From Takakia lepidozioides (lineage: Eukaryota > Streptophyta > Takakiopsida > Takakiales > Takakiaceae), in assembly GCA_030704615.1 (NCBI GenBank), contig CM060734.1:32628042-32692041 (forward strand): a stretch of DNA of 64,000 bases. Reading direction: 5' to 3'. The translations under genes were made by a program, and so were the position numbers. Of this stretch, positions 1 to 11,015 are shown piece by piece (the stretch's first letter is position 1; every line of letters begins with the position of its first letter). The notes under the pieces were generated by a model. It was not told where the DNA came from, ran no database searches, and worked only from the letters and a program-made list of their open reading frames with translations.

Positions 1-940
1 GTGCATGTCAGCATGCTCCAAAACAGCCAATGTGGCTGTTCGGGGTGAGTTTGGCATCCCCACCTTAAGCTCCCGATGAGATGAATTCAAGGTCAGATGG
101 TGGGGTCAGCTGCAACGTATGACTAATATCATATATCCTAAGTTAATCGACTCTATATCTTGGAAGCAGGATCGCCCTGTGAAACAGGCTAAGTCCTGGT
201 GGAAGAGGGTAGAAGAGACTCTCAAGGATCTGAATCTAAGTACACAAGTTTTGACCCTGCTGGACAGATCTGACTTAGAGGCTGTAGTGTCCAAAGCCAT
301 GTCTGTTGCCAGGAAATCGTCTGATTAAAATGAAGTTAGGCAGAAAACTTCCCTGAACTTGTTTCCAGTCTGTGACATGGGGGAGGCCATCATGGATGTC
401 TTCAAGGGTTTACCCACTCTCGGTGCTAGACTGAAATGTAAACTCAGGGCAGGAAGTCTACCTTTGACCAGCAAACAGAAGCAGAGAGGAAAGGGGGATT
501 GCAAATGCCCATTGTGTGGGCAACCTGAAGACGATATTCATTTTCTGATTCTTTGTCCTGGGTACTCTCACCAGAGAGACGCCCTCTTCAGATCCATGAA
601 GGGAATTGTGACTGTACCTTTGTTTACCAACTTTGAAAGTCTCGAGGCTGAAACAAAAGCCCATGCCCGCCCTTTTGGGGCCTAGTTATTGGGCAGACCA
701 CACACAGCAGATTGATGCTTGTGTAAAGGGATTTCTAGAGGATATCTGGAAAACTCGAATCCAATGTCTGTTCCAAGGTAAGTGATACTACCGGCGTCAG
801 CCCCTGGCAAAGGTAGTTTCTGTCCCTTTGTGTTCCGCTCAAACTGGGCGCTGGGTCAATGGCCACAAGGCTACGGGCAAACAACGTTTTATGAGTACAT
901 TCTCTCTCTGCGCCCCTTTCGCTGCCCTTGGAAGCAGTAA
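1..940 (+). pseudogene. LINE (non-LTR retrotransposon) ORF2 3' fragment
   Basis: Plus-strand reading frames at 119-328 and 359-685 join, across small breaks, into the C-terminal tail of a non-LTR reverse transcriptase. The diagnostic part is a CX2CX7HX4C zinc knuckle at 506-558 (CPLCGQPEDDIHFLILC), the arrangement found after the RT domain of plant LINEs. Upstream residues AVRGEFGIPTL near 30-90 are the usual end of the RT thumb region. Stops near 92, 326 and 787 make it non-functional. Only the 3' end is in the window. Related copies lie at 14456-14880 (minus), 15395-15485, 15715-16262 and 41990-42335, so this is a dispersed family in this genome. RT catalytic motifs are not visible here. 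Confidence 0.7.
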
Positions 941-1908
941 AAATGCATCACACACTTGATAGCTAAATGGTTGCAGCAGCAGGGCTGAGAATTAATCTTA
1001 TGATTTCTTCTACCCTGTCAATGTCATTGTATACATCGACCTCAAATTCTCTGTCAATTGATTGTCATCGGGTGATTGGGTGCCATGACAGCTTCAGGAA
1101 TGTCAGGCTGAAAACCCCAACCAATTTAAGGTTGGATCTCATCTATGCTGATGGGCTGAAACCCCCCAAATAACTCCCAGAGGGATAAAATCGAACGGGT
1201 ACTCCGCTCTGTACCCTTCCCAGGACAATACTTACATTGTTACTTGAAGAAGTGGTGCTGTCACTTTGTAAGGGCACAAAGTATGCCCAGTCACGGGCTT
1301 GTGAAATGCAGGCAGCAGGATAGAGATTGAGAGTTGGTGCAGAGTTTGCTTAGACTCTGGAGAATGGTCTGAACAGTTTTGATAGCAAAGGATCAAACAT
1401 TCATTTGTGACGCCTTCTAGAAATACTTTCATACTGATTCTGCAGGGTGGGAAGCTCTTGTAAAATATAGTCCCGTGGAAATTTGCTTCATGTTTGAGTG
1501 AAGCTGTTTTGGTCGGTACAAGACTGTCACATACTGGGTAGTGGCTAGAGTCCAGACTTGAAGGGGGAAACTGGTCTTTGCTCCCCTGCAACATGGAAAA
1601 GCACTGGTCCAAAGGCATTCTTGATGATAGCAACGATGACAGAGACTTGGGAGGAAGGAGGAGGTTGGAAGGCATGGATGACAAGTGGGACTACGCTGGA
1701 GCATAACTAAGTATGAGGCCGTGTCAAGAAAAGTAGATGTAAATGCGTGTCACCTTGTGTCTCATCCCTGGATTATTGAAGGGAAAAAAAATTAAAACCC
1801 TTGAAAGCCATTGGCTGCCATATGGCCCAAACACAAGGTGAACCGGGACAGTTATCCCCAAGAATGAGTACTTGTGTCATTGAGAACTAAGAACAAAGTG
1901 AGAAACGG
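941..1908. other. no gene recognised
   Basis: Short open frames on both strands (for example 1232-1684 minus) show no motif I recognise and no codon-like bias. Nothing supportable is seen. Confidence 0.5.
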
Positions 1909-1916
1909 GTTGAGAC

Positions 1917-2170
1917 CAGTGTTGGACTGGTATATAGGGCCTGGACCGAGGTATTAAATAACCGACCCAGCTGGTATTGGTTGTTGTAATAGGTACTAGG
2001 GTTAATAACCGAATAGGCTGGTATTGACAATTCCAATACTTAGGTCAATACCCTACATAGGCTGGTATTGACTATTGACAAAGGAAATACTTGTGCAATA
2101 CCCGTATTATGGGAAAAAACAAGGACTATACACATGGTATAGATACCAAGTTGGGCCGGGGTAAAGGACC
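1917..2170 (+). mobile_element. possible hAT-type terminus with subterminal GGTATTG repeats
   Basis: CAGTGTTGG at 1917 is a hAT-like terminus and is preceded by GTTGAGAC, the same 8 bases that form the target duplication of the hAT at 19882. Downstream the motif GGTATTG/CAATACC recurs several times within 200 bp, as subterminal repeats of hAT elements do. No matching right end was found, so the element boundary is unproven. Confidence 0.3.
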
Positions 2171-3690
2171 TGAACAGCCCGTCATAATATTCACAGGGTA
2201 GTATCATGAGTACATATCGTTACTTCTTGTAATAGCAGCTTCTGTACTCTGGTCTGCCTCTACCCACACAGACAAATTGTACACCCCTCACAAATTACCA
2301 ATTTTATACAAGTTCGACTAAATGTCCATTTATGAAGACGCAGGGGGACACCGAGGGGGTAGAGGAGGAGAAGGAAGAGGACTACTAACCAAGATTACTG
2401 GCCCGGGGGACTGAGCGCAGATGAACGAGCGTGGTGGCTCCAACAACCACCAGCAACATCATGCCTACAGCAATGCGTACATGTGTTCCCCTCTTCGAGA
2501 CTATGCCCGTGCGCGCCTTCCCCCACACTGCCCTGCTCCCTCCATCTTCCCTGGCCTTCATCGCGCAACACGTCCTACTTGCCCCTCACTGTCTTGGCTA
2601 GGGCCACAAGGCTACCCCAAGCACAGAGTTCCGAGTGCATCTCTTTCTGTCTCTCTCTCCCTCTGTGTCCACCAGGCTAGGGAAAATCTATCGAGTACAT
2701 CAGCAGCCCATCTCAAAGTGTTTGCCACCGATCCATCCTGGTTGCGACCGCTCCTCATGCCGGACCCCGCCCTAGCAGACCACTCATCATGAGAGCAGCT
2801 ACGTCCAGCCTAAGTAACCCGGCACCTTTGCTTGAAGGTGCCATTTTGTACAGATAGATGGTCAGAGAGTGATAAACACGCCTCTCCGAATCGATCCTGA
2901 AAAGCTCAAGGTCAACATCTGAAAGACGAAGAAGAAAGGGAAAGAGGGCAGGACCTAACCGAACAAGAGAAGCACAGTGCAGTGTACCAGACAGTAGTCA
3001 GCAGGCCAGCCGAACCGATTCTCATGCCGCCTGACCGTCTCTCTGATCCCTCCAGCTCTGCATCAAGATGCAGGTGGATCCCACCATCGCTGACATGGAA
3101 ATGAACAGGCACATTCTTGCAACCAGACAAAAACCAACATGGCAGATTCGTCCCCCATCGATCTCAGCATCTCCTCTCCCTCCCTCCCTCACGCCTTACC
3201 TCTCGATGCCCCTCGGAACCACAACCCCTTTCCTTCCACCGCGGATATGTCTCCATGTGGACCCATTCCCGTTTTGGATTTCCTTTAAATCCCAAACCCG
3301 GGATGACTCCCAGGAGACGACGGCCTAGTCCCCCAAGTAGTGAGAGTCTGAGTGAATTTCAGGGATTGGGGGGTTGGTAGAACCGGAGCACAAATGGCAT
3401 GAGCACAAAAACACGGCAATAGGGTACATATGTTTTCATGGAAATAGAATTCATGCAAATAGGGTTCCAAAATAGCGAAAATGTTAGTTGTGTGCCTATT
3501 TCTGTGCCTCTCTTTGTCCTATTATGTCCCTAATTGCGTCCTTAAACTCTAACCCTAATGAGAATAAGCACCCCTAATGTATATCTTTAAGCTCCAAGTT
3601 CCACATATCTAGAGCTTTGGTATCCTACAAATGAATAACACATAAGGGAAAAAATCACAATAACCAACACCATCCAAAACACACAAATAC
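2171..3690. other. no gene recognised; pyrimidine-rich sequence
   Basis: C/T-rich plus-strand stretches at 2490-2760 and 3150-3330 give open frames that are low-complexity by eye. No domain, splice pattern or repeat boundary could be supported. Confidence 0.45.
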
Positions 3691-3724
3691 CAAACAATAA
3701 TTGAACAATTTAATATAGTGAGGC

Positions 3725-3985
3725 AAACAATGGGTTTCGGTGGCGAAATAAATCAAAGTATCGGGTTTCATCAGCGAAATAGTGGGTTTTGCTAGCGAAT
3801 AATGGATTTTGCCAGCGAAATTTCTAGGTGTCATTGTGTAGGTCATTATCCAATGGTTTCGTGGGAGAAACAAAATGCATTGTGTTTGGTTTTGCATATA
3901 AGAGACGATTATTTCGCTAATGAATTGTTATGTGTTTATTGCGGAATGTCTATACCCGCTTTCGTGGGCGAAACAGAATGAAATC
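3725..3985. repeat. degenerate short tandem repeat with GGGTTTYG..GCGAAAT units
   Basis: Four imperfect units (near 3730, 3761, 3782 and 3803) share a GGRTTTYG core followed by AGCGAAAT at roughly 21-30 bp spacing. Weaker echoes (TTTCGTGGGCGAAACAG) lie at 3959-3976. Each unit has partial dyad symmetry between TTTCG and CGAAA. Confidence 0.4.
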
Positions 3986-4179
3986 ATTTTTGTTTCGCGT
4001 AATGCTGATATAATCGAGTGTCATCTACACTTGACTAAATTCCCCCGTATTAAGCAACGGGAATTTTTGATGCAGATATACGGATATTGCTTATGCCCCA
4101 ACTTCGCCTACATTGTGCACACGTCAGCACAATTTGGTCCCGTGAGCACAAATTTCACATTTCAGTTTTGCCGTAGCAT

Positions 4180-4280
4180 CTTTTCGAGAATATTCATGGA
4201 ATTTCGGGCATTTTGTCTTCTGCTCACGTGAGCACGCGCACACTGTCGTGAGCGTGCTCACGCGCTACCCAACCTCCAGG
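4180..4280. repeat. segment shared with 31855-31965 across the CACTA nest
   Basis: GTGAGCGTGCTCACGCGCTA and the following CCCAACCTCC recur at about 31925-31960 (one mismatch in the first part), together with a looser match in the preceding TTTCG/GGAATT-rich stretch. The copy lies outside the left CACTA terminus at 5036 and its partner outside the right terminus at 31674, both in the same orientation. The GAGCACGC/GCGTGCTC parts are palindromic. Confidence 0.5.
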
Positions 4281-5035
4281 GATTCAGTATGAACCCTTGA
4301 GAAAAACCTTTGAGCTCTATATTTAATACATCTTGATCTTTTATTTGTTTCATTTCGCACCGCCTCACCCTCGATTCATGGTCATTCATTCAAACATTAT
4401 GTTTGAGCGTGCTAAATAAATTTGAATGAAGCAATGAGTGAATTATCCCAACACCCAAAAAAAAAAGCCAGAAAAACAATTTTTTTTTAAAACAAATGGA
4501 ATTGCAATGCATGCAATGCAAAACTGCAAAGACGACCCCTGGGCGTCGCAGCACAGTTACTTGCGACGCTCGGGCGTCGCAATATCAAACCCCTTCCTAA
4601 GGGGGTTGGTATCATGTGAGCACAGTGTGAGCACGCTCATGCTTGCGTGAGCACAACCCACGGTCATGGGCATTTTATGTTTTTTATCCTCGGTCATAGG
4701 AATTATATATTTTCAAAACGGAATAAAACCATAAGCGGGTATAGAGAACTGGTGCATTTGGACGGTACATCTGTGCCAACTCAGCAAGGTGAAACCTTCA
4801 CTAGTGTAGCCAAAAACCCTAAACTTATGGTAGCGGCGGCGAATTTCACATTGGACACAAACCTAAGTAGCGGTGAATTTCGCATTGAGAAACCCTTAGT
4901 GGTATAGCTTGAGTCAAAACTTCCATACAAAATCCAATCACCCAACAATCCCACATCCAAAAAGAATGGGTGGGGGCTTTTAAAGTGACATATTCATCCT
5001 TTTAGCTATAGTGTGATTTCTTTAGAGGCTAGTTG
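4281..5035. other. no gene recognised; GCGTCGC-rich patch
   Basis: TGCGACG/GGCGTCGC words cluster at 4535-4585 and recur in the GC-rich stretch at 31975-32345. No coding sequence is supported. Confidence 0.4.
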
Positions 5036-5058
5036 CACTACTAGAGAAACCGGTTTTT
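5036..5058 (+). repeat. left terminal inverted repeat of outer CACTA
   Basis: CACTACTAGAGAAACCGG followed by a T run; it matches the inverted copy at 31652-31674 over 23 bases. TCACAC-rich subterminal motifs follow at 5075-5410. Confidence 0.75.
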
Positions 5059-5944
5059 TTAACGGCTCTTCTCACACATTTTGGTGTGAAAAGAGCTCGA
5101 GTTCACACCCCCCCCCCGGTGTTAGGATAACCCAGTCATTTGCACCACATGTGAACTTTCTTGGTCCTGTGAAAAAAACCATCTCACACCAAACTCGCAC
5201 CTGATGTGGCTGTAGGTTTAGGTGGCTTTTTTGACGGATATTTTGACGGCCGTTTTGACTGGTCAGTTCAACTAGTATTTTGACTAAGTAAGAGTCCATC
5301 AGAATTATTAAATAAATAATAGATCTTAAGGGCTCTTCTTACGGCTTCTCTCACACAGATTTAACACCAGGTTCAAATCGTGGTGTGAACGCAATGACAC
5401 TACTGTGAATACTGTCACATCCACTGTTCTGTTCCTATTGGACGAAAAGTAAACAATTATTATTTATTGACAAATGCTAAAATGAATAGTCATATTATTG
5501 TTGTTGTTGTTGTTGTTGTTGTATAGATATTCTTATAATAAATGGGATAGCACCCCGAAAGCCATTGGCTGCTTGATTTAATATTTAATATATTATTATT
5601 TAAGAATTTTATTTGTTTTGTTTCATTTAAATAAAAGCTTATTTAAAACAGGGGATAATATTTGTATTATTAACCACATTGACCAGTAGTAATGTTATTA
5701 ATATTAAACATAGCAAACAACCAATAAAATACCACATTCATGTCTACACAAGGAAAATTTGGCTTGATGTGGGAAAATGAAGTTGCCCTTGAACAAGGGG
5801 ATCTTGTGATCATACATGAGAATAGCAAGACCATCAATTCAAAAAATACGGTTCACATGATAAGAGCTGTTTTGTTCACCTGGCTCAACAACCCTCAATC
5901 CATAAAGAAAACTAAACTAAACTAAACTTGTAGCACCTTCAATA
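5059..5944. other. CACTA subterminal region with (TTG)n microsatellite
   Basis: Repeated CTCACAC/GTGTGA words up to about 5410 are typical of subterminal transposase-binding arrays. A (TTG)8 microsatellite lies at 5498-5521. The rest is AT-rich with no gene. Confidence 0.5.
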
Positions 5945-6361
5945 TCACGCGTGTTTAAGAAACTTTTCAGACCATAAGGTGGAACTTCCCTGCGTGTCAC
6001 CCAATGTGGTATGATTAGGGGTAACAGAGTAGTCCGGGTACAGCAACACAACCTCTGAAATCATGACCAATTTCACATGGATACGGTAATAGTTATCGGA
6101 CACATTTGCTTTCGGAAAGCCAGCAATATATCCCACACCTGCCCTTCTTTTTGGTGCACAAGGATCAAACAATAACACCTTGTCGCCGATCTGAAACTGC
6201 AACAAAAACCAGATTCCCATATCAATCGAACCCTGGAGAACAGAGACTGACAGCTTGGCACTCCTGCAAAATGGCATTGAAGTTCTTCCAGCAAACACCC
6301 CAACCCTACCTATTGCAGTACTTCCAATTCTGAATTGCATTTGTTTGTCTCTATACTTCAT
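5945..6361 (-). pseudogene. CACTA accessory protein, C-terminal DUF8039-like segment
   Basis: The 138-codon frame contains the pattern GDKVLLFDP...GVGYIAGFP...VSEVVLLYPDY-like...TLGDTQGS...LWSEKFLK. It resembles the small beta-rich domain (DUF8039-like) at the C terminus of plant En/Spm accessory proteins, where a GxxVxL strand is followed by a late LxDAxGxxIxWP motif. It is the most downstream piece of a minus-strand unit whose upstream parts lie at 7465-8475, 8543-8617 and 13635-14052. The family match is by pattern memory only. Function in transposition is inferred from the family. Confidence 0.45.
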
Positions 6362-6556
6362 GCTGACATGATCAAAGCTGGAACGGTGCCATACCTAGTT
6401 GATAGCAGGTTATGCATGGTCAGCATGGATGTGGTAGGACAATGTCACAAAACTACCTTTGTAGGTTGTTGGGCCTGCAGCTATGTGGCGATATATAGGG
6501 GGTGTATTGATCCAGCATCAAACAAGGAAAAAAAATTGCACAAGGGAAGTACTTAC

Positions 6557-7052
6557 ACTGTAGTAATTCTTTCATAAGCCTCTTGCAGTTTGGCTGATCC
6601 CTCGACTTCCATGGATACGGGAAGATGCAATTATTTGCAGGGTTGGGTAAGCAAGTGAGTGGGGAATCGTCCACCAACAAAGTATTGGTTGGATTGTAAT
6701 GGCTGTAGTCCTTCCAGAACTTACATAAGTTCTTGTACATGATAGTTTTAGAAGGATTGACAGGGTCCACCATTCCCACAGGCTGGTCACAATAGTCTTG
6801 GTGAAGCACCACCTTTGGCTATTTCCCACGAAACAAAGCTTTCACAACTGGAAGGACATTACTCAATGACATGGAAGACCATACACCTACATCAAAAATC
6901 TGAAGGCATCGGTCCAGAAACTCCTGACACCCAGGTCTGGAGGTGACAGTGGGCTCTAGGTATTCCCTTGTTCGTAGTCTGGTCTCACATAACAATCCAT
7001 TCAAGTCAAGTATAAGGATGTGTTTCTGCCTCAGATGTCGAAGGGCAATTAC
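6557..7052 (-). pseudogene. FCP1/NIF-like HAD phosphatase domain exon
   Basis: Read on the minus strand, an AG acceptor (7053-7054) opens an exon encoding LRQKHILILDLNGLLCE, then CQEFLDRCLQIFDVGVWSS, then NTLLVDDSPLTCLPNPANN..IFPYPW, and a GTAAGT donor closes it at 6556. DLNGLL, VWSS and LLVDDSP are the HAD motifs I, II and III region of the plant NLI-interacting-factor/FCP1-like family. The second motif-I aspartate is Asn, as in the plant DLNGLL subfamily, so catalysis is doubtful. One in-frame TAG at 6819-6821 breaks the exon. It sits between the transposase-like domain (7465-8475) and the DUF8039-like end (5945-6361) of the CACTA accessory unit, on the same strand, so it may be a captured host exon or a stable part of this accessory gene. 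Confidence 0.65.
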
Positions 7053-7464
7053 CTACAACTTGTACATGATTATCATGTACAAGAGACACACATTTCTGTG
7101 GGGCACTCTGCAAATTCATGGAGACCTCACAGGCATATTGAGAGGGTAGTACATATGCCGGCAGTGCTACTGGTGCAGGGGACAACAAAACTGATGAACA
7201 CTTTGCAGTTGCCTCAACAATATGGGGGGATGGATTGAGTTCACCTTCAGACCAACCCTACATGTCATCATCCCCCTCCATCTCTGAAAGCCCAACAATG
7301 AGCCTATTGTGTTTGGCTTTGGTGGCGGTGAAGAAACTGCCTTGAACAGGTTGAGTGGTGAGCCCATAACATGAGAAATAGTCTCCTTTGTTGTCTGTGG
7401 CGCAAAGGTGGTGCATGGTGGACCTGTAGGTTGTGAATCTGGCACATTCATGCCAAGTTTAGTT

Positions 7465-8475
7465 GGAGCTAGCTTCCATCTGCACTTGCTTGTTTTCCAT
7501 AGCATCGAGGCGCGTTGCTAGTGAACCAATTCCCTGCCCCAACACATAGAACACCTCCAAGGTAACAATTCACTACACTAAACTGATGAACTAGTAAGAA
7601 AAGAGAACCAAACGGCAACTAGCAATGGCATGGAAATCATGAATATGTAATTCACACCAGATTGGGACTGAGTTTATATACCGATGTGGCTGCACTGCCT
7701 GTACACCCCGACCCATAGCCTTTGTCACTCCTGGCACTACCGGCGATCTCCTGCAAACTTGGTGTACGTCTAGTCTCCTTCTCCTGTGATTGCAACAAAC
7801 TTGCAAGTGTAAATGACTAGCATAGCACACTGCCAACAGTAAAGAATTATCTAAGATAGCATCAATGACTCCCCCTCAATAAGAGTGCTTAGTTTCTTGC
7901 TGGTACCCAACTCTGAGAAGGCCCCCAAGTAGTAGCGATGTGCACTAATTCCATCCATATAGGAATAGACTCTGAGCTCCAGCCAAAAAACCCAACACAG
8001 AAAGTTTGTCAATGCAAAACAATGTGGGAACTTCCTATGTTGTAAGAGAAGTATACCAGTCGTGCTACAACACCGTTGATTCCACTGCGACCCGATCGAG
8101 ATGTATTCTTCACACATCCCCGCGCCTTGACACCATTTGCCTGGAATTTCTTGAAATCTGTGGAACCCCAACTAACAACTAGTTGTGCCCATGTCTTGTC
8201 TGGCACATGATGGGGTTTGGGCAGCCCCACACTATAGTAATTTTTGCGTTGGTACTTGAGCTGCCCGCAAATTATTTTGTAATAGCCTTTATGTTAAGAC
8301 CAGGAGGTCCATATTCCCAATCCGAAGCCAATATCTCCATGATCTTTTCAATTAAGTGTAATGGTTGATCCTGAGCATACAATGACCAGTCCAACAAACG
8401 TTGACACTGCCCTCGCAGAGCTGTCATCCACTGGTTCCGAGCAGGACCTCCAAGGTTTCCAAGTTCATCACAAGA
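7465..8475 (-). pseudogene. CACTA accessory protein, Ptta/En/Spm transposase-like domain
   Basis: Minus-strand frames encode GGPARNQWMTALRGQCQRLL..IMEILASDWEYGPPGL (8460-8290), then VPDKTWAQLVVSWGSTDFKK and GINGVVARL (8200-8060). The W..LV..W.S..F and G..G.. blocks are the core of the plant Ptta/En/Spm transposase-like family. A later segment, VLGQGIGSLATRLDAME (about 7555-7505), looks like the short coiled coil that follows. A TAA near 8280 and frameshifts make it a relic. It is probably one exon set of the gene whose upstream exon is 13635-14052 plus 8543-8617. Confidence 0.55.
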
Positions 8476-8542
8476 AATGAAAAAAATTCCTCCTCCCTAT
8501 AGCCACATTTTGAGCAGTGTGTTTGCTATTGTCCTCACGGTT

Positions 8543-8617
8543 TTACTGCTTTTTGAAGGTATTAGGGGTTTCAGCAGGTCCAACGCCTGCATGTGGAGCA
8601 AAAGAATTGTAATTCTG
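8543..8617 (-). pseudogene. 3' part of Pro-rich accessory exon, split by inner CACTA
   Basis: On the minus strand this encodes QNYNSFAPHAGVGP and a short tail ending in TAA at 8543-8545. It is the direct continuation of the exon at 13635-14052: if the element 8621-13634 and one GCA duplication are ignored, the frame runs through without a break. That continuity is strong evidence for both the insertion boundaries and the reality of the exon. Confidence 0.65.
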
Positions 8618-8620
8618 GCA
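8618..8620. repeat. target-site duplication (GCA), left
   Basis: GCA directly precedes the terminal CACTA at 8621 and is repeated directly after the right end at 13635-13637; CACTA elements make 3-bp duplications. Confidence 0.8.
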
Positions 8621-8646
8621 CACTACAACAAATTGCGGCTTTTACG
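8621..8646 (+). repeat. left TIR of inner CACTA
   Basis: CACTACAACAAATTGCGGCT then TTTACG; mirrors 13609-13634 with one mismatch near the inner end. Confidence 0.85.
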
Positions 8647-9369
8647 TCTCTGTGTTATGACTGCAAATGCAGTCATGGAAGCCATTTACGACTTCCTGAC
8701 TCTGCAGACGTAAAGACCTAGTCAGTTGTGACATGGCAGATATGACTCTCCAGGTTGGCTGTCACGTGGCGCCAGAGCAGCTGTGGGGGTAGTCATACAC
8801 ACTGGCTTTACTGAATGACTGAACGGACAGTGTAGTCCATGTCAGCGGCTGTGCAAGAGTGGCACGTGCTCGATGCAGGAAATGACACGTGGCAGAGTGT
8901 TTAGCTCTCCATGACTGCGAACTATGACTACGGGTGTGCTAATCCGGTTGCAACACGTGGCGCGTTGCAGTTTTTACACGTGGTCCATCAGCAGATTGAC
9001 ATGTGTCATGATGGGTGTTTTTTTGGGGTGTATTGCTATTTTTTTACATATTTGTATTTATGCCACGTGGTGTAGTACTATTGGAGAGTGAAAATAGATG
9101 TAGTCATTATTATGACTATGATAGCAGTCATGTACATGTCTATTACAACAATGAAATATAATATATAATACAAAGAGAACAAGGCAGCAAGACATAACTG
9201 CAACAAGCTGAGCAAAACCAAGAGATTGCATACCATCTCTATTTACCAATCTATTTATCATTATCATTTTTGTTGCGATCTAAAAATACATTAAATAGTC
9301 GCATGTTCTCATGTGAATTATTTTGTCTAACTATAACACTTTGAAAAGTGTTCACCCAGGATCTTCTAA

Positions 9370-9801
9370 CTACTCATGTATTCCATCAATCTGCAACCCA
9401 TCAAAAACGGCTTGCATGGCTTTAAGAATTACTACAGCAAGGACATTTGTTTGTTTTCCAAGTTCTTGCATAAGATGCACCAACCAATATTGCATTGTGA
9501 GACACTCACTCGCTATACTCCAAAGCGTCCAGGGAAGGTCACTGAGCAACCTGCCAAGGCGGAAACAATTAAGAGAATTATCTAATACCATATATGAAAA
9601 ACCAATGCCAATGATGTTTATGGTAACTTCTATCCCATGTCCTAAACAAACCAAAGCAAAAAGGTTGGTGTGTATTGGCGAAGTCGTCAGATACTTCACA
9701 AAGAAACATGCACTAAAAATGAAACCCAGGATGATAGGAAGGTCACTCACGTTTATACAAAGACATCTTGCCCATTGCCCAGCACCCTGCGTCACCCACA
9801 C
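9370..9801 (-). other. hydrophobic open frame inside inner CACTA, unassigned
   Basis: A 143-codon minus frame rich in hydrophobic residues lies just beyond the OSB-like exons. It has no motif I recognise, and its antisense strand is equally open. It may be intron or 3' flank of the captured gene. Confidence 0.2.
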
Positions 9802-10534
9802 TCTATCTCTATTCCTTCAGCTATCCATGCCTCTGCACAAATCAAGCATTCATCCTTGTCTTGCTGCTAGCAGCTGACAATGACAGCCTACATTTGTTCT
9901 AGGAAACACCCAACTCAGCGTAGCACACTAGTTCATATGCTGAATTGTGTCTGCTACTCTCTGAAATGTAGCAGGCATTCACCTTTCTGCCCCGGTTGAC
10001 CCATCAGTGACTGGGCTCAGATAAGTATTCATTCCACAGCTTCTCCTCATCTCTGTTACCTATTTTTTGACACTTTCTTGTTGTCACATTGGCAGTATCA
10101 TGTCAAAGTCACTCCAAACTAGATTCACTCAACCAGCTAACTTGCAGAATTGAACATGTAAATTTAGGGCCGATTCTGATAAGAGGGAAAAACAGGGTGA
10201 AATGTGTTGAAGAAGATGCCTTCATTAGCAGTGCCTGATTTTATCACTTGTGCCGCTGCTCCCAGTTGACCATCTACCCATGCAGGTTTCTTGTAGCTAT
10301 TGATCCATAGGGAATCACAGGTAATCTTGTGCTTGAAATCTGGCCTTCTTGGATGAATCTGGACCCACACGAAATCCCTGCTCCTTCAGCTATCCATGCC
10401 TCTGCACAAATCATGCATACATCCTCGCCTTGCTGCTAGCAGCTGACAATGACAGCCTAGAATTGTCAAAGCAAACACTAGCAGGGAAAACAGGGTGAAA
10501 TATGTTGAAGAAGGTACCTTCATCCTTTTCACCA

Positions 10535-11015
10535 TCATTTGCTTTCAGGTGTCCAAAGCCCCATCCCGCGCTCCTGCTCTACACACCCTTCAAGCATCGC
10601 ATTCCACAACACCACATCTAGTTCAGCCATAGTGTTGAACACTCCCTTGGCATCCTCAATGCTCCCACATTTAGCATACATAGCCACCAGAGCCATGTTC
10701 AGGATGACATCTGGTACAATTGCAGATTTGATGATGTCACCAAGGATCTCTTTGCCCTTTTCCAGGGCTGCAAACGCACACAAACGTTATGTCGGCGGCC
10801 TTCACCCCTTCCCCCATCATTTTCTCAAAGGTTGGAGCCTCCATCCCGCACCCCAGCTGTGCATACCCAGCAAGCATCGCACTCCACGACACCACATCTC
10901 GTTCAGCCACAGTGTTGAACACTCCCTTTGCATCCTCAATGCACCCACAATTGGCGTACATGTCCACCAGGGCAGGGGCAGTGTTCAAAAGGACATGTGG
11001 TAATTTGACAGGCAT
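10535..11015 (-). pseudogene. PPR-repeat fragment inside inner CACTA
   Basis: Two minus frames (10737-11015 and 10535-10783) encode VDMYANCGCIEDAKGVFNTV, AERDVVSWSAMLAGYAQ, then ALEKGKEILGDIIKSAIVPD and [20 protein letters not shown]. These are S, P and L PPR motifs of the same family as 36917-40228. The L motif is cut short (VCVCSPGKG) by a frame break. No start, no DYW end. Confidence 0.8.

Noticed and set aside
6280-6320. Short match (CTTCCAGCAAACACCCC) to the OSB intron repeat
   Set aside because: Only about 25-30 bases align before similarity ends; could be chance or a tiny conversion tract.
10260-10370. Stand-alone small gene starting MWVQIHPRR
   Set aside because: It is the PDF second-half exon plus intron read-through; the apparent start is GTG and there is a splice acceptor inside.
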